Shown piece after piece: positions 1 through 19,673 of a stretch of DNA of 64,000 bases (position 1 is its first letter; each line of letters begins with the position of its first letter). The DNA lies in NCBI RefSeq assembly GCF_047511655.1, contig NC_133389.1:29859501-29923500 (forward strand), given 5' to 3'. A program made the position numbers and the translations under genes. Under the pieces are notes generated by a model. The model was not told the origin of the DNA. It saw only the letters and a list, made by a program, of their open reading frames with translations, and made no database searches. This DNA comes from Castor canadensis. Its lineage: Eukaryota > Chordata > Mammalia > Rodentia > Castoridae.

Positions 1-199
1 GGGGGCGTTCACCTGCAATCCTAGCTACTCTAGAGGCAGGAAGAAATTCACGATTTGAGGTCAGACAGGGCAAACAGTTCTAGATATCGTATCTCAAAAA
101 TACCCAACACAAAAAAGGGGCTGGTGGAGTGGCTCAAATGGTGGAGTGCCTGCCTAGCAAGCGTGAAGCCCTCCCTACCTCAAAAAAAAAAAAGAAAAA
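1..199 (+). mobile_element. B1-dID SINE, left end cut by the window
   Basis: Partial B1 unit, linker CAAAAATACCCAACACAAAA, then a full-length ID unit and A-run at 181-199. Confidence 0.8.
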
Positions 200-879
200 G
201 TTGGAGGGGAAAAAGCTCTTTCGCAATATAGTGTAGAAATTGTGTATTAACCATTTTCATTTAACTCCAAAAGAAGAGTCCCCAATGTCATAAAACTAGT
301 TGGCAGAGGAAAACTTGAGTCCTAGTCGAGTCTAGGAACCACTCTGCTCAACTGTTTATTAGAATTTTTAAACAATTTTCTCTAATTCAGACAGGCTTCT
401 TTTAGATTAGATCTTAAGGAACTGAGATTCTTTAAGTTGGGTGCATATCAGATACTTTGGAATGGTGAAAAGTCTGTTAAGAAGTCAAGATTGTCCCAAA
501 TCGTGGATTCAAAGTCTGGGGTGGGACCAGTGAGCTGCCGATGAACCGGCTGGGTGGGGTACGCTATGCATGCTCCCTACCCCATAACTGTTCACCATTG
601 CTACAGCACCACGGTTTAACCCACGAACACTATTAATCCTCACGGTCAAGGCAGTCACACCCCAGGACCGGGTGACGCCATCACCTAACCCTGGGGACCC
701 TCCTGAGCACTGCCTTCTCTGCGGGTTCCGCTACTCACGTGGTCGTCCGGGGCAACCATAAGGTCAACTCGAAAGACCAAAGTAAATGTACAACGAATTA
801 AGGAGCAGAAGCTAGCAGCACTCTATTCATTCGTTTTCAGCTTTAAACTTAAAAAAAAAAAAAACTTAAAAAAGAAAAA
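200..879. other. Upstream flank of ATP5F1A, no gene seen
   Basis: Mostly unique sequence. An AAGGTCA half-site lies at 760-766 and an A-rich run at 851-890. No exon matching HAUS1, the usual head-to-head neighbour, could be read on the minus strand. Confidence 0.5.
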
Positions 880-936
880 GAAACCTTTCCATCCACCCCC
901 CACGATTTGCTTCCGGAGGTGAAAGCGAGGGGCTGT

Positions 937-944
937 ACTTCCGG
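937..944 (+). promoter_or_regulatory. ETS/GABPA motif ACTTCCGG
   Basis: Exact ACTTCCGG core about 107 bp upstream of the ATP5F1A ATG; a second copy, GCTTCCGG, lies at 909-916. Paired ETS motifs are usual for GABP heterotetramer binding. Motif match only. Confidence 0.6.
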
Positions 945-1050
945 GTCAGGTGGGCTGGCTGCCTTGACCTTCCTTGCTATTCGGCCATTTTGTCCCAGTC
1001 AGTCTGGAGGCTGCGGCTGCAGAGGAACCTTGCAAAGGGAACCCGTGAAG

Positions 1051-8718
<7,668 letters not shown>

Positions 8719-8852
8719 TCTCATGGATTCACATCATACTGGTTTGGTTTGTCATGGCTTCTAGTAAAAGTTGGTCCCATTTGTAAAAGGATTACTCTCA
8801 TATTCCTGATGTACAGAAATCACATGAAAATAAAAGTTCCTTATTGTGTGGT
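8719..8852 (+). terminator. ATP5F1A: ATP5F1A 3' UTR and poly(A) signal
   Basis: Canonical AATAAA at 8829-8834, about 110 nt after the stop, followed by a GT-rich stretch (8845-8875) typical of a downstream element. Cleavage is expected near 8848-8855. The short 3' UTR is normal for this gene. Confidence 0.85.
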
Positions 8853-9157
8853 AGTTTTCTGTGGTTTGTTATTGTTTAAAGCAATTGAGATGTTGACTTG
8901 ATAACTTGTTTTTTAATTCCATTCTACTTGAATATTGGCACAGGAAGCTAGACAACTAAGTATATGTGGCAAATTGATACCGAAGTCTTACTTTGGCTTC
9001 TCTGCCTAGGAGATGTGTCTGCATAAAGGTACTATAGGCAGGAAAAGAAGAGGACAACCAAAATTCTCAAGGAAATAAAAAATTGCTAAGTGAAGTGTAA
9101 AACATGGGAACAAAACCTAGAGATAACAGAATAAATAGAAACATAAAGCTGATACTT

Positions 9158-9411
9158 TTTTTTATTTTTTTTTGGCTGAAGATTGAACCCAGGGCTTTCA
9201 CATGCTAGGCAAGTGCTCTACCATTGAGATACATCCTAGCTGAATGATTTCTTACTGTGTTGTTAAACATACTTCATGAGCAGCATTTTTTAATTTTACT
9301 AATTTATTTTGGTGAAGCTGGGGTTTGAAATCAGGGCTTTGTGTTTGCAAAGCAGGCTATCTACTGCTTAAGCCATACTTCCAGCCCATTATTTGGAGAT
9401 GGGGATCTCAA
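9158..9411 (-). mobile_element. Two ID-type SINEs downstream of ATP5F1A
   Basis: ID at 9158-9241 (TTGAACCCAGGGCTTTCACA) and a dID fragment at 9304-9411 that stops after GGAGATGGGGATCTC. Confidence 0.65.
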
Positions 9412-10209
9412 AAAAAATAGGTCTGATGTAAGTTATCTAATATAAGTGGTAACAAACAATATTGTAAGAGCAAATTTGCTCTATGAAAATAATCTTTATG
9501 AGTCAGAAAGTCTGGGTTTTAGTTTCTACTGTCCACTAGTTATATGGATTTGGTAAGTCATTTAAACTGTTCAGTACATTTTTCCTTAAAGTTGTATGTG
9601 GTGTTTTGCTGAGCTACAGCCCAGTTCATTCTGCATCAGTGAACCAAGAGAAAAATTCTGATACAGTGTTACACTTTGAATTGGCTAGAGTCCTATTAGA
9701 TTGAGATTTAGAATAAACATTTTTGATAGGAATGTCTATATGTGACAAGTTACAATTCCTTTCTGCATAAAGTTTTTTTCTCCTCATACCAGTATGAACT
9801 CACATGGGATTTTTTTTTTTTTTTTTAATTCAGTGTGTTATGAGTTAGGTTAGATTTTGACAAGCAGAGGATGAAGGTCAAGGGCAATAAGGATAGACTT
9901 CGCTGCATACACAAAGGAATGAAAGTGGGAAAGTAATTCTGATAGTTTTTCCATTTACGTTTTTATTTATTTAGCAAGGGTTTATTTTAGTATAGTAGAA
10001 TAAAGTAGGGAGAAGTGGGCAGGCAGGGGGAGAGAAGGGAGAAACATTTCATGTTCCCCGTGCAGGAAATGGGAGTAAAGACTCCCATTTTTCCTTTTGT
10101 AATTGTGCCTTTTGTGTCCTGTTTAAGAAATATTTGCCCTTAGGTTAAGAAGATAATTTTCTGTTCTCCACCCCCCCCACCCCCTCCCCCCCGCAGATAT
10201 TTGGGTTCT
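9412..10209. other. Intergenic, mostly unique
   Basis: No exon or repeat family recognised. A C-rich tract at 10169-10193 could form a G-quadruplex on the minus strand. Confidence 0.4.
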
Positions 10210-10313
10210 TTTTGTTTTGGTTTTTGTAGCCTAGATTGGCCTCCAACTTTCAATTCTCTTGCCTCATCTTCTCCAGCACTGGGATAATAGGCATGGGCCA
10301 TCACTCCTAGTTT
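10210..10313 (-). mobile_element. B1 monomer fragment
   Basis: AGCCTAGATTGGCCTCCAAC to GGGCCATCACTCCTAG; middle B1 segment present, diverged. Confidence 0.6.
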
Positions 10314-10339
10314 AGATATTGTTTTCCTATTTAGGTCTA

Positions 10340-10790
10340 TGTGTCAGAGGTCCCCAAGAACACACCCAGGGATCAGTGATTTGCTAGAATTTAGGACTCG
10401 GCTCGGCATGTAGTCCTCATGGTTTGAAGAATTACAATAAAGGATGCAGAGCAACATGAGTCGTGGAGGAAAGTTCAGAGGAAACTAAGTGCAAGCTTTC
10501 AAGAATTGTCTCCTAGTGGATTCACACAGAATGCACTTAACTGCTTCAGCCATGAACTGTACATATGTGAAGTATTATTTTAGGAAAGTTCACTGCCTGG
10601 GATTTTATTGGGGCTGATCATATAGATGCCCTGTACCCACCATGTACCAAAGTTCTGGACTCCCAGAAGTAGAGCAGGTGTTCAGGATAAACCACGTTGT
10701 TCTTTCAAATAGTTTTTGCACAGCAAGCCATTGTTGAAAGTAACCTGAATGCCTTCCAGGGCTGAGGTAGCTTCATGAAGGAACATTAGT
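10340..10790 (-). mobile_element. Ancient LTR-like fragment, class uncertain
   Basis: It has the look of old mammalian ERV LTRs in antisense: GATCAGTGATTTGCTAGAAT, CAATAAAGGATGCAGAGCAA, CACACAGAATGCACTTAA and GTACCAAAGTTCTGGACTCC. The family was judged from memory and cannot be fixed here; no internal viral reading frame is present. Confidence 0.4.
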
Positions 10791-11126
10791 ATATTTGTCA
10801 CAAAATTTCTATCCAAAGGTCCATACTTCATTGAAATTTCCTAGTTTTTACCTAGTGTCCTTTTTCTGTTTCAGCATTCCATTCAGGATATCACATTTGT
10901 TTAGACATTGTGTCTCAGCCTCCTCTGGGCTGTTTCTCACTTGTTTGTGATGACCTTGATTGACAGTTTGAGAAGTACTGGTCTTTCAATTTGAGGCTGT
11001 CTGATACTTTTTCATGGTTGGTCTGGGGTTATGAGTGTTGAGTGGAAAACCACAGAGGTAATGAACCATTGTCATCACATGGTATTAAGGGCATATACTA
11101 TCAACATGAATTATAACTTCTATTTT

Positions 11127-11333
11127 CTTGGGGCTGGGGTTTGAACTCAGGGCTTCACACTTGCAAAGCAGGTGCTCTACCACTTGAGCCACACCTCTAG
11201 TCTATTTTGCTCTGCTTGTTTTAAAAAGGAGTCTCCTGAACTACTTCCCCAGGGTGGCCTCCTGCCTTGATCTCCCTATCTCAGCCTCCCAAGTAGCAAG
11301 GATTACAGGCATGAGTCACCAGTGCTCAGCTGA
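11127..11333 (-). mobile_element. B1-dID SINE, long-linker subfamily
   Basis: Full ID unit, linker TATTTTGCTCTGCTTGTTTT, B1 unit ending CACCAGTGCTCAGCTG. Confidence 0.8.
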
Positions 11334-11918
11334 ATTATCGCTGTTGATGTTAACCTTAATCACTGGCCTGAGGTAATGTCTGTATTTCCTCTCATCTCCT
11401 TCATGCTGGATTCTTTGGAAGGAAGTCACTATTTAAACCTTCCACTTAAGGGGTATTGAGACGTAAATGAGTTATGCTTTAACCTCCTTGAAGGTGGAGT
11501 ATCTACATAAATGATTTGGAATTTGAATGCACGAGACATTTGTCTATTCCCCCCATTTATTTATGTATTCAATCATTTATATCATGTGGTCTCATGTTTA
11601 TTATATATTTTGGATTGTAATTCAATATTGTATTTTTTTTCTATTTAAATTGTCCCAGCTTTGGTTAGGAGAAGCTCTTTCAGGTGGCTCCTGTATCCCT
11701 TTGCTAGACCCTTCCAAAGTGCTCCATGCAGGCTTATCTTCTATATTTCCTGGTCCCACCCTAGAAACAGTGCTCATGGCTATTTAAAAAAAAAATTTTT
11801 TTTTTGGTTTTACAAATTCTTTACATAGATACACAGGATACAAGTCCTTTGTAGGTTAAATGCATCACAAGTTTCCTCTTCTAGTCTATGGTTTGTGTTT
11901 TAATAATAGCTTTTTATT

Positions 11919-12135
11919 TATTTTTTTTGGCAGTGCTAGGGCTTGAACTCAGGGATTCACTCTTGCTAGGCAGGCACTCTATTACTTGTGCCACTCCACT
12001 AATCCTGTTTTGTGATGGGTTTTTCGAGATAAAGTCTCATGAACTATTTGCCTTGGGCTGCTTTGAACCGTGATCCCCTGATCTCTGCTTCCCAAGTAGC
12101 TAGGATTACAAGTGTGAGCCACCAGTGCCCAGCTT
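11919..12135 (-). mobile_element. B1-dID SINE
   Basis: T8-GGCAGTGCTAGGGCTTGAAC, linker TTTTGTGATGGGTTTTTCGA, B1 to CAGTGCCCAGCTT. Confidence 0.85.
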
Positions 12136-12298
12136 AATGACAGCTTTTACTGAAAACAAAATATCCCTCACATACTGTAGGTTGTTCTTTGCAAGATAGT
12201 TATTACAGTTTTTCCACTTTATACTATTCTGACCAGGAGTGATCTTTCGAATTCCTTACCTCACTCACTTTTTAAAAAAAATTAATTATATTATCTAT

Positions 12299-12503
12299 TT
12301 TTTTTATTATTGTTCTGGGTTGGGGGTACATTGGAGTATTTGCAAAAGTTCTTACAATGTATCAAATATATCATATTTGAATTCACCCCCCTCCACTGCT
12401 CTCTTTCATCCCCTCTTCCCGGATTCCCAGAACAGTCTCAACAGGTATCATTTTTGCATTTACTTAAATGTGTATACATCATTTGGACCACCCCCCCCTC
12501 ACT
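12299..12503 (-). mobile_element. L1 3' UTR fragment
   Basis: Begins with a T-run, then GTTCTGGGTTGGGGGTACAT and a C-rich stretch near 12385-12420. The text resembles rodent L1 3' ends in antisense. No ORF2 remains. Confidence 0.5.
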
Positions 12504-13118
12504 TTTAAGAAAATTCAAAGTGACAGTATCTCCTCTAGCTCTTCTTACATAGGCAAATGTCAAAGCCCACTGTGCATTAGCTCTGGGCCCCGAGCCGCCT
12601 CCTGGATGTTTGTCTCTAGTGTTCCATTCCTGCAGTTGTGTTACTCCCTACTCCATTCCTCAAACTACTCAGTTCTAACCTTAGTGACAAAATCCAGCCT
12701 CTTCAGTTTTGTCACTGACCTGGCATAGCTGATGACACAGTTTCCCTCTACCTGGTACTTTGGTACCATGGCCTCTGCTTAGTCAGTTCCCTGGGACCCT
12801 ACCTGGATTTAGCTACATGACTACCAGCTCCCCTGCCAGGTTTGTTCTGGCTCCCTGGAAGTGAGGGGTCATGTGATGGGAACAAATAAAAATGAGTACT
12901 GCTCTTGATGGTAGGAGAGAATTTATCAAATCCCCTGGCTGGCTTTATCACTGTCTAATCCATGCAATTGCAGGAGAAAATCTCCTGTGCCACTTGGGAG
13001 TTCCCTTGCCTATACAATGAGGGGACTGTCCCAGTTGGTCTCAGTATTAACTAGGGAACTTTCTGTTGGGAAACACAAAAACCAACTTAAATCCACTTAA
13101 CTGAAAAGAAGTGCCTGG
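12504..13118. other. Intergenic, nothing recognised
   Basis: Unique-looking sequence; short open frames on + have no family resemblance. Confidence 0.4.
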
Positions 13119-13636
13119 CTGATACTGGCTTCCCAAGTAGCTAGGATTATAGGCGTGAGCCACTAGTGCCTGGCTCGAATCTTGCTTTTTTTTTTTTTTC
13201 ACTTAGTAATATATCTGATAGTTGTTTCATCCAATATGCAAAAAGCTTCCTTATTTTCTTTTTGTTTGTATAGATATATCATACAATGAATATATTGAGC
13301 TAGTTCCCTATAGAAGGACATTATTTCAAATCTTTTGAGAGAATAACCATATTAGCATAAATAACTATGTATCTTTCACTTTGCATATGTGAGCATTTTT
13401 TTGAGACACGGTCTTTCTATGTAGTTCAGCTGGCCTCAAATTCATAATCCTCCTCTATCAGCCCCCTGAGTGCTGGGATTACCGGTGTGAAGTACCATGC
13501 CTGGATTTTTGTTTTGTTTTGTTTTGATTTGTTAGACAGGGTCTTGCTGTGCATCCAGGTTGCACTGAAACTTCTGATTCTCCTGCTTCAGCCTCCTGAG
13601 TGTTGCAATTGCAGGAACGTGCCACTCCACCTGGCT
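13119..13636 (-). mobile_element. Three B1 pieces in a row
   Basis: A B1 right-end fragment at 13119-13176, a B1 at 13397-13505 (GAGACACGGTCTTTCTATGT) and another at 13525-13636 (AGACAGGGTCTTGCTGTGCA), the last two head-to-tail. Confidence 0.7.
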
Positions 13637-13736
13637 AAGAATATATTTAAAGGTATGTTATTTAACATGGAATTGTTAGATCCAAAGATAAATGCATTTT
13701 GTATTGGGGTGACATGCCCAAATTTCTCTTTTTTCT

Positions 13737-14004
13737 TCAGTTTTTATTTTATTTTCTGGACATTGAATTTAGGGCCTTGCACAGACGAGGCAAGTACTCT
13801 ACCACTGAGCTATGTCCCCCTTTTTTTTTTTTTTTAAAGAGCTATTTTTATTTTGAGACAGAGTCTCACTGTGTAGCTGGAGCTGGCCTCAAACTCTCAA
13901 TCCTCTTGCCTTGACCTCCTGAGTGCTGGGATTACAGATGTATGGGTCAGGGCTCAGAGCTTGCTAGGCTGGTGCTGTATTACTTGAACCACTCCTCCAG
14001 CCCC
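13737..14004 (-). mobile_element. ID, B1 and dID fragments, stacked
   Basis: ID 13737-13825 (CACTGAGCTATGTCCCCC), B1 13826-13944 (GAGACAGAGTCTCACTGTGT), dID end 13945-14004 (CTTGAACCACTCCTCCAGCC). Same orientation throughout, so serial insertion into T-runs is likely. Confidence 0.65.
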
Positions 14005-14664
14005 AAATTTCTCTTTACTGAGATTTTCAATTTTTACATGCAAGAAGGCCTATTTGTGTACACAGAGGTCAGCGCTGTGTGCTTTTAGACTTGTTAGGAA
14101 AAATGGATTTAGTGATCTTAGAAATCCTTATGAAATACTGTTCAATTAAAAGATTAAAAACTCACAATTTTGCGTGCAGTAAGAGCTTAGTCATGCAAAT
14201 ACATGTTGAAAGAGAATATGCCAAAATAGTCACAGTAGTTTTCTTAAATGTCCTGATCTTTAAATTTCATTATTGCATAATTTATTTGGTAGCATTAATT
14301 AACACTGTTAGTAAAATGTCCGAAGTTGCTTATAGATCCTCAGATACAGCGCAGACTTTACTTGTCTTTTTAACGCCCTGTCCCAGTGATGAGTTTAGTA
14401 AATGAGGACTATTTTCTGGCAGTGTGGACAATCACTTGTAATTTTACATTTTACCACAAGGTGGCGGAAGGGAGTTAAAATTCAGGGATCTTAGGCGTCT
14501 GAGGAAAATCAAGTACAACGTTATGAGTATTTTATGAGAGTTTAAAGATAATACATGAACTAAAATGTGAAACATGACACTGAGAGTTGTGTCTAAAGTA
14601 TATCCCCCAAATATTTAAAATTTACAGAAAAAAACTTGCTACTGTCTTGAGTAGGCCAGCGGTT
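14005..14664. other. Unique intergenic DNA holding a CTCF-like site
   Basis: No repeats or exons seen; the only notable sequence is the motif at 14454-14465. Confidence 0.4.
14454..14465 (+). promoter_or_regulatory. CTCF-like motif, one mismatch
   Basis: CCACAAGGTGGC matches the CTCF core CCASYAGRKGGC at 11 of 12 positions. It points toward the site at 15081, a convergent pair 0.6 kb apart. Confidence 0.35.
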
Positions 14665-14995
14665 TTTTTGGTTTTTTTTTCTTCCTGGCGGCACTAGACA
14701 TTGAACTTGCTAGGCAAGCGCTCTTATCATTTGAGTCACATCCAATCCTTTTGCTTTTAGTTTGTCTTTCAGACAGGGTCTCGTGCTAACTTTCCAGGCT
14801 GGATTTCAACCGCCATCCTCAGATCTTCGTCTCTCTAGTAGCTGGGATTACAGGCGTATCTTACTGCTCTGGGCCACCTCAGGTTCTTGTTTTTTTTTTT
14901 TTGTGTTTTTTTTTTTGGGGGGAGGGAGTGTGTACTGGGGTTTGAACTCAGGACCTAACTCTAGTCAGGTGCTGTAGCCATGCTCCAGCCCCTAA
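14665..14995 (-). mobile_element. Diverged B1-dID followed by dID fragment
   Basis: 14665-14876 dimer (TCATTTGAGTCACATCCAAT, B1 to TACAGGCGTATC) and a dID at 14887-14995 with two T-runs and a G-run. Confidence 0.65.
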
Positions 14996-15080
14996 TCCCA
15001 GCTTGCTGTACTTCCCAGTAAGTGCTATTTTTAACCCCCTGCAGTTTAGCCCATCCCCTGGTGCCCACCATGGCCTCTGC

Positions 15081-15093
15081 TGCCCCCTGCTGG
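15081..15093 (-). promoter_or_regulatory. CTCF core motif
   Basis: The minus strand reads CCAGCAGGGGGCA, a full match to the CTCF core, 1.3 kb upstream of the PSTPIP2 ATG in non-repeat sequence between two genes of very different expression. Occupancy is inferred. Confidence 0.6.
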
Positions 15094-15504
15094 CGCTGCC
15101 GGGCTTCCCTGCTAACCTCATTGCTTTCAAAGCGCCTGAAAAACCAGGTTAAACGGATGAATGTCCTGGAGAGACCTAGGGCTGCAGGCCATTTCTCATC
15201 TTTGTAGTTGTGGATGAGCTTACTGGTAGGGTTTTTATCATAATGGGCAGTGTTACTGGGCATAACCTTTAAGAGGTCCTTCAGGTCACCCGGAAAATAT
15301 CTTTTCACTATCTGGATCTAACTAGAACCTGCTCAACAGGCAAATGCTTGCCTTTCCAAGGCTGGGGTTGCGGGCTGGGCACGAGTCAGTCCTGGTACCC
15401 TTGGCCTCACCACCTCCTTGAGCACCTACTCTTTGCCCAGGGTGGATCTGCTCCAGGAATGAATGACAGCTTGTCTTGCCTCTGGCCGTGTTAAAGGGCA
15501 GAAC

Positions 15505-15625
15505 TCTAACTCTGGCCTCCTCATCCCTTATAAATTGTGATGTTGGGCGAGTCATTGAGCCTCTGTGAGCCTCAGTTTTGGTTCTGGGAAGTGGCACAAG
15601 GCAGCACTTTGTCCTCAAGCTCTGT
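15505..15625 (+). mobile_element. MIR fragment
   Basis: Core reads GTTGGGCGAGTCATTGAGCC then TCTGTGAGCCTCAGTTTTGG, the conserved MIR centre. Confidence 0.6.
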
Positions 15626-15819
15626 GTCAGCACAAAGCAGAGACAGGTCTGACTTGCCCTAGGATTATATTTAGGAGGATGCAATGAGGCTTGTACTCCT
15701 GGGATGGGACTGGTGGAGAAGGGCCCTGGGTCCTTGTCTGAGCTCAGGCTAATTTACTTAGCATCTAGGGAAAACAGTAGCGATGACTTTTCCACGACAT
15801 TTTAGACTACAAAACGTGC

Positions 15820-16560
15820 GGGCGCTCCTGGGGAGGTGCACAAGACTCGCTGAAGCATCTAAGACCTTAAGCGACAACTGACGTTGCTGGTTCCCAGGGT
15901 TTGGGGTGCTTACCCGGGTCCTCATCACCACTCTCTGATCAGACTGTCACCAGGGCTCCTTTCATAACCCCACAGAGACTGGATTTCTCCGCGAGGATCG
16001 AGGTGGCTTGGTCTTGATTTCGGGAAGGAGACGGGACCAGTTCTTTGAGTCCTCAGGGGCTTCCCCGAAGGAATGGGAATTCCGGGGTAACAGCGATCGC
16101 CGGACGCTTTGGGTCTGCGGGTCCCCGCGCGGGCAGCACCCCTCTGTCCCTTGAGCGCCGCGGGCTCCTCGGGTTGCGCGGCGCGGGCGGAGCTCCGCGC
16201 GTGGACTCCGGCCCGCGGAATCGGGCGTGGCTTAGGACCCGGGGACGGCCTCCCAGCGCCACTGTGCAACTCAGAAGTTGTGCCTGACGGCGGGCAGTGA
16301 CAGTCAGGCCTCCCGGCGCGGACCCTCCGGCTGCACCGACTGTCCTCGGCGCCCACCGCCGCGCGCCGACATGACGGGCTCGCTGTTCAAGGGAAACTTT
16401 TGGGTGAGTCGGCTGAGGTCAGCGCCCCAGCGCCGCGCACTCGGTGACCGTGCGCCCAGGGGCTCGGCGGGGCCCAGTCCTCCTGCTCCAGGGCAGATCC
16501 ATAGCGGACGCCGGGCACTGTGCCCCTGGCCCCGGGCCTCTCTACCCCCGTTGTCGGCGA
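15820..16560 (+). promoter_or_regulatory. PSTPIP2: PSTPIP2 CpG-island promoter and 5' UTR
   Basis: CpG-dense from about 15820, strongest at 16080-16560, with the ATG of PSTPIP2 at 16371 inside it. It contains a Sp/KLF-type GGGCGTGGC (16223-16231) and no TATA box at a useful distance. Open frames on both strands here come from high GC content, not genes. The start site is not resolved. Confidence 0.7.
16371..16403 (+). CDS. PSTPIP2: PSTPIP2 coding exon 1
   Basis: Eleven codons (MTGSLFKGNFW) in the CpG island. Start context GCCGACATGA has G at -3. Donor GTGAGT, phase 0. Residue 3 is Gly where human and mouse have Arg. Confidence 0.95.
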
Positions 16561-19500
16561 AGTCCCGGAGGGCAGTCCCCAGAACCCACTTGGTGCTCCA
16601 CCTGGAGCGCACACTCCCGAGGACATCGACCCCCTATCTCCAGATGAAAACTGAGACCCAAAGAGAGGAGCCACCTGTCTGGCTGAGTTTCGGGTGGTTC
16701 CGGGGAGGCTGAGCTGGGCAAGATCTGGGAAGACCTGAGGTGGGGGTGTGTGAGCTTCGCCAGGCTGACAGTGGCAGTCACCTTGGAGTTACCTTTTCCA
16801 GGAAACGTACAGCCCAGAGGGGTGCTCTTTGCAGGAGACTTGCCCTGTCTGGCAGCTCCGTTTTTTTTAGCTTCCTTTCCAGCCCATAAGGAGGTCAATG
16901 TGTGTGTGACAGCCTAGGAGCTGATGGGGGTGTCTTAGCCACTAGGGCCAGCTCAGTTTGGAGGCAGCAGGTCGTCCTGTCCCCTTCCTCTGTCCAGTCT
17001 TCTTCCTCCATCCTGTCACTCCCCAGGTACCTGTCAAGGGTCCATGCCCTCTAGACCTGACCACAGCTGCCAAAGCGCCCAACTTCTCACTTGGGACCCT
17101 GCGTGCTCCCTATTTAGCTTCACAGTTGCCTTGCAGGTCCCTCTTCTGTGTGACCTCAGGACAGTTTAGACCCTGTCTTTTTTTTGTGTGTGTGGTACTG
17201 GGCTTTGAACTCAGGGCCTTGCACTCTACCACTTGAGCCACTCCACCAGCCCTATTTTGCATTGCCTATTTTCACGATAGGGTCTCCTGAACTCTTTGAA
17301 CTGGCTTCAAACTGCGATCATCCTGATCTCTGCAGCTGGACTGTCTTATGAGGTCCATTTCACTAGTGGGTTTGAGATTCTCCTGGGGCATTGCCCACCT
17401 GTAAGGTGAAAGGCTGTGGTAGCATTATAGAGAGGGTCGATAACCTCACAGGAGGCTTGAGAATTCTTCATGTAGAATGTAGGACTTTGGGGTTCCGTGC
17501 AAGGGACTGTTGGAAAAAGTAAGGTGGACTTGCTTCAACCTCTCAAAGTGTGACATCCAGTTTTCAGATCTCAGGGCAAATGTCACTTCTTCTGGGAAGC
17601 CTTTTCACCATGCCCTCGAGGCCCTGCTCACACTGCTCAGTTTCTTCATAGCATTTGCCAGTTTATAAATTGGCATCCCACTCTGCACAAACACTTGTGA
17701 TCACATCCCATGCCTTCTCTCAACACCACCGCTCCTTGACATGCAATGAGTCCTCACCCAATATTTGTTGAAACAGTCACGTGAGTCTGAAGGCCAACAG
17801 GGAGTGTGACTTGATGAAAGCTGCATCCTCCATCCTCAGAGGCCCCAGCCCCCCAACCGTTTCATACATGTCCTTGTAGGAATGGTCATGGGAGGGGCCT
17901 TATGAGGTCTGGGTTGAGAGTTAGAAGTTGGGTGAAGGTCTTGGGCAGAGAACTTTCTGGACTTATACTTTCAGAAATTGCTGTAGATCCTAAGTGACAG
18001 ATTGCAAAGATATCTTCCATCTCTAATTTCCTGTGAACATTTCTATTGAATTATAAAAATAAAGACTACTGTCATTATTTTTTATCTTTGGTGGTGCTGG
18101 GGTTTGAACTCAGGGCTTCACACTTGCTAGGCAGGTGCTCCACCGCTTGAGCTACTCCTCCAGCCCTTTTTTTGTGCTGGGTATTTTTGAGGTAGGGTTT
18201 CACGAACTATTTGCCAGGGTAGGCTTCGAACTCAATCCTTCTGATCTCTGCTTCCTGAGTAGCTAGAATTACAGGCGTGAGCCACCCACACCTGGCTCAC
18301 TATTGTACACAGATGGTGTCAAGCACCGCTCTAAATGCTTTACACACACTACTCAGTTAAGCCTTCCAACTACCTACAGATGAGGAAACTGAGCAGCCAG
18401 AACTTGAGAGAAAGGGGGCAGAGGGGACCTGTTGGGGACTGAAGGGCTGCCTGCTGGGTGTTCACTTTCTCAGCAAGTAAGTTGGGCACATAGAGCCAAG
18501 TGATGGCAATAACATTCTTATTTCAAGGATGAAAGGTTGTGACAGAAAAAGGGAGAAAACTTTGCATACACAGGTGGGCACGGGCTTGCTAGACTTAATA
18601 CATAGTCATGAAATACTTTTTCTGTATAAAGTGTTCTAATGGAGGCAGCATTTACAGGGGTAAAATCACCACGTGTAGCAAGCTTGGTTAAGGTGGACAG
18701 ACATCTCATAAGGAAGTGAAGTGGGGAGGGAAGCTTTTGGCCTTGACCACTCCTTCCCAAGACTATGGAGGAGGGAAGGGCTGGGAGTGGGGAGTGTCCA
18801 GCAGAGGCTAGGAAAACTGGACCAGAGTTAGAGCAGTCTATTCCAGAAAGGACACCATGGGGAGGGGAAAGACGGGGAGGGAGAAACCGCAGAGAGAAAA
18901 TGGGTCAAAGCCACAGGCCAGGGAATCAATTAAAGGTGAACAGTAGAGGGAAGAAAAGTGGGGCTGGAGCAGACTCTGTAGAAAGGGAACTGGAGAATGA
19001 AGTGTGGGCCCCCGAAATCAGGAAGTCAGCAGGAGGAACTGGTTTGTAGAGACAGAAGAAGGAGGAGGCAGAAGTGATATTAAGAGTATTTATTCAGGTG
19101 TAGCACCTGCAAGGACCAAGGCAAGCAGAGTGCAAGGCTCCCCTCTGCCTCAGCTCCCATCTTTTCACACCAGGCCAGGGTACGGGGAGAAGACAGGGTG
19201 CCAGGCACAGGGTTTGGAATTCTAATATTTGAACAACCAGTGCGCACATGACAGTGGGTTCTCTTATGTCTGTTGCATTCTGGGCTTGAGGGGCTGGTAG
19301 AGGAGCTCTTTCCCTGGGAAAGGGTATCCAGGTCAATGCTTGGAATAGCATGAAGGATAAGGGAGTCATCAGCTGTCAGCAGGGATTCTGAGCTGGACTG
19401 GCCTTTATTAGCTGGGTGACATTGTGCAGGCTACTGAACCTCTCCACCACGGTAGCCATTTTTCCATTCATAAAATTGGGAATAATACCAGTGTTTACCC

Positions 19501-19611
19501 CATAGGACTCTTGCAAGGATTAAACAAGAGAGTTTGGGCTGGCAGGCTAGGTGGTAGAGCACCTGCCTAGCAAGTGTGAGGCCCTGAGTTCAAACCCCAG
19601 TACTCGGTATT

Positions 19612-19673
<62 letters not shown>

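Noticed and set aside
200-900. HAUS1 first exon on the minus strand
   Set aside because: Expected from human gene order, but no matching N-terminal coding sequence could be read; it probably lies upstream of this window.
907-1050. In-frame open leader upstream of the ATP5F1A ATG
   Set aside because: It has only a TTG as possible start, and an N-terminal extension would spoil the transit peptide; no support for use.
15925-16712. Several 60-144-codon frames around PSTPIP2 exon 1
   Set aside because: CpG-island artefacts; none has a recognisable domain, and they contradict each other in strand and frame.
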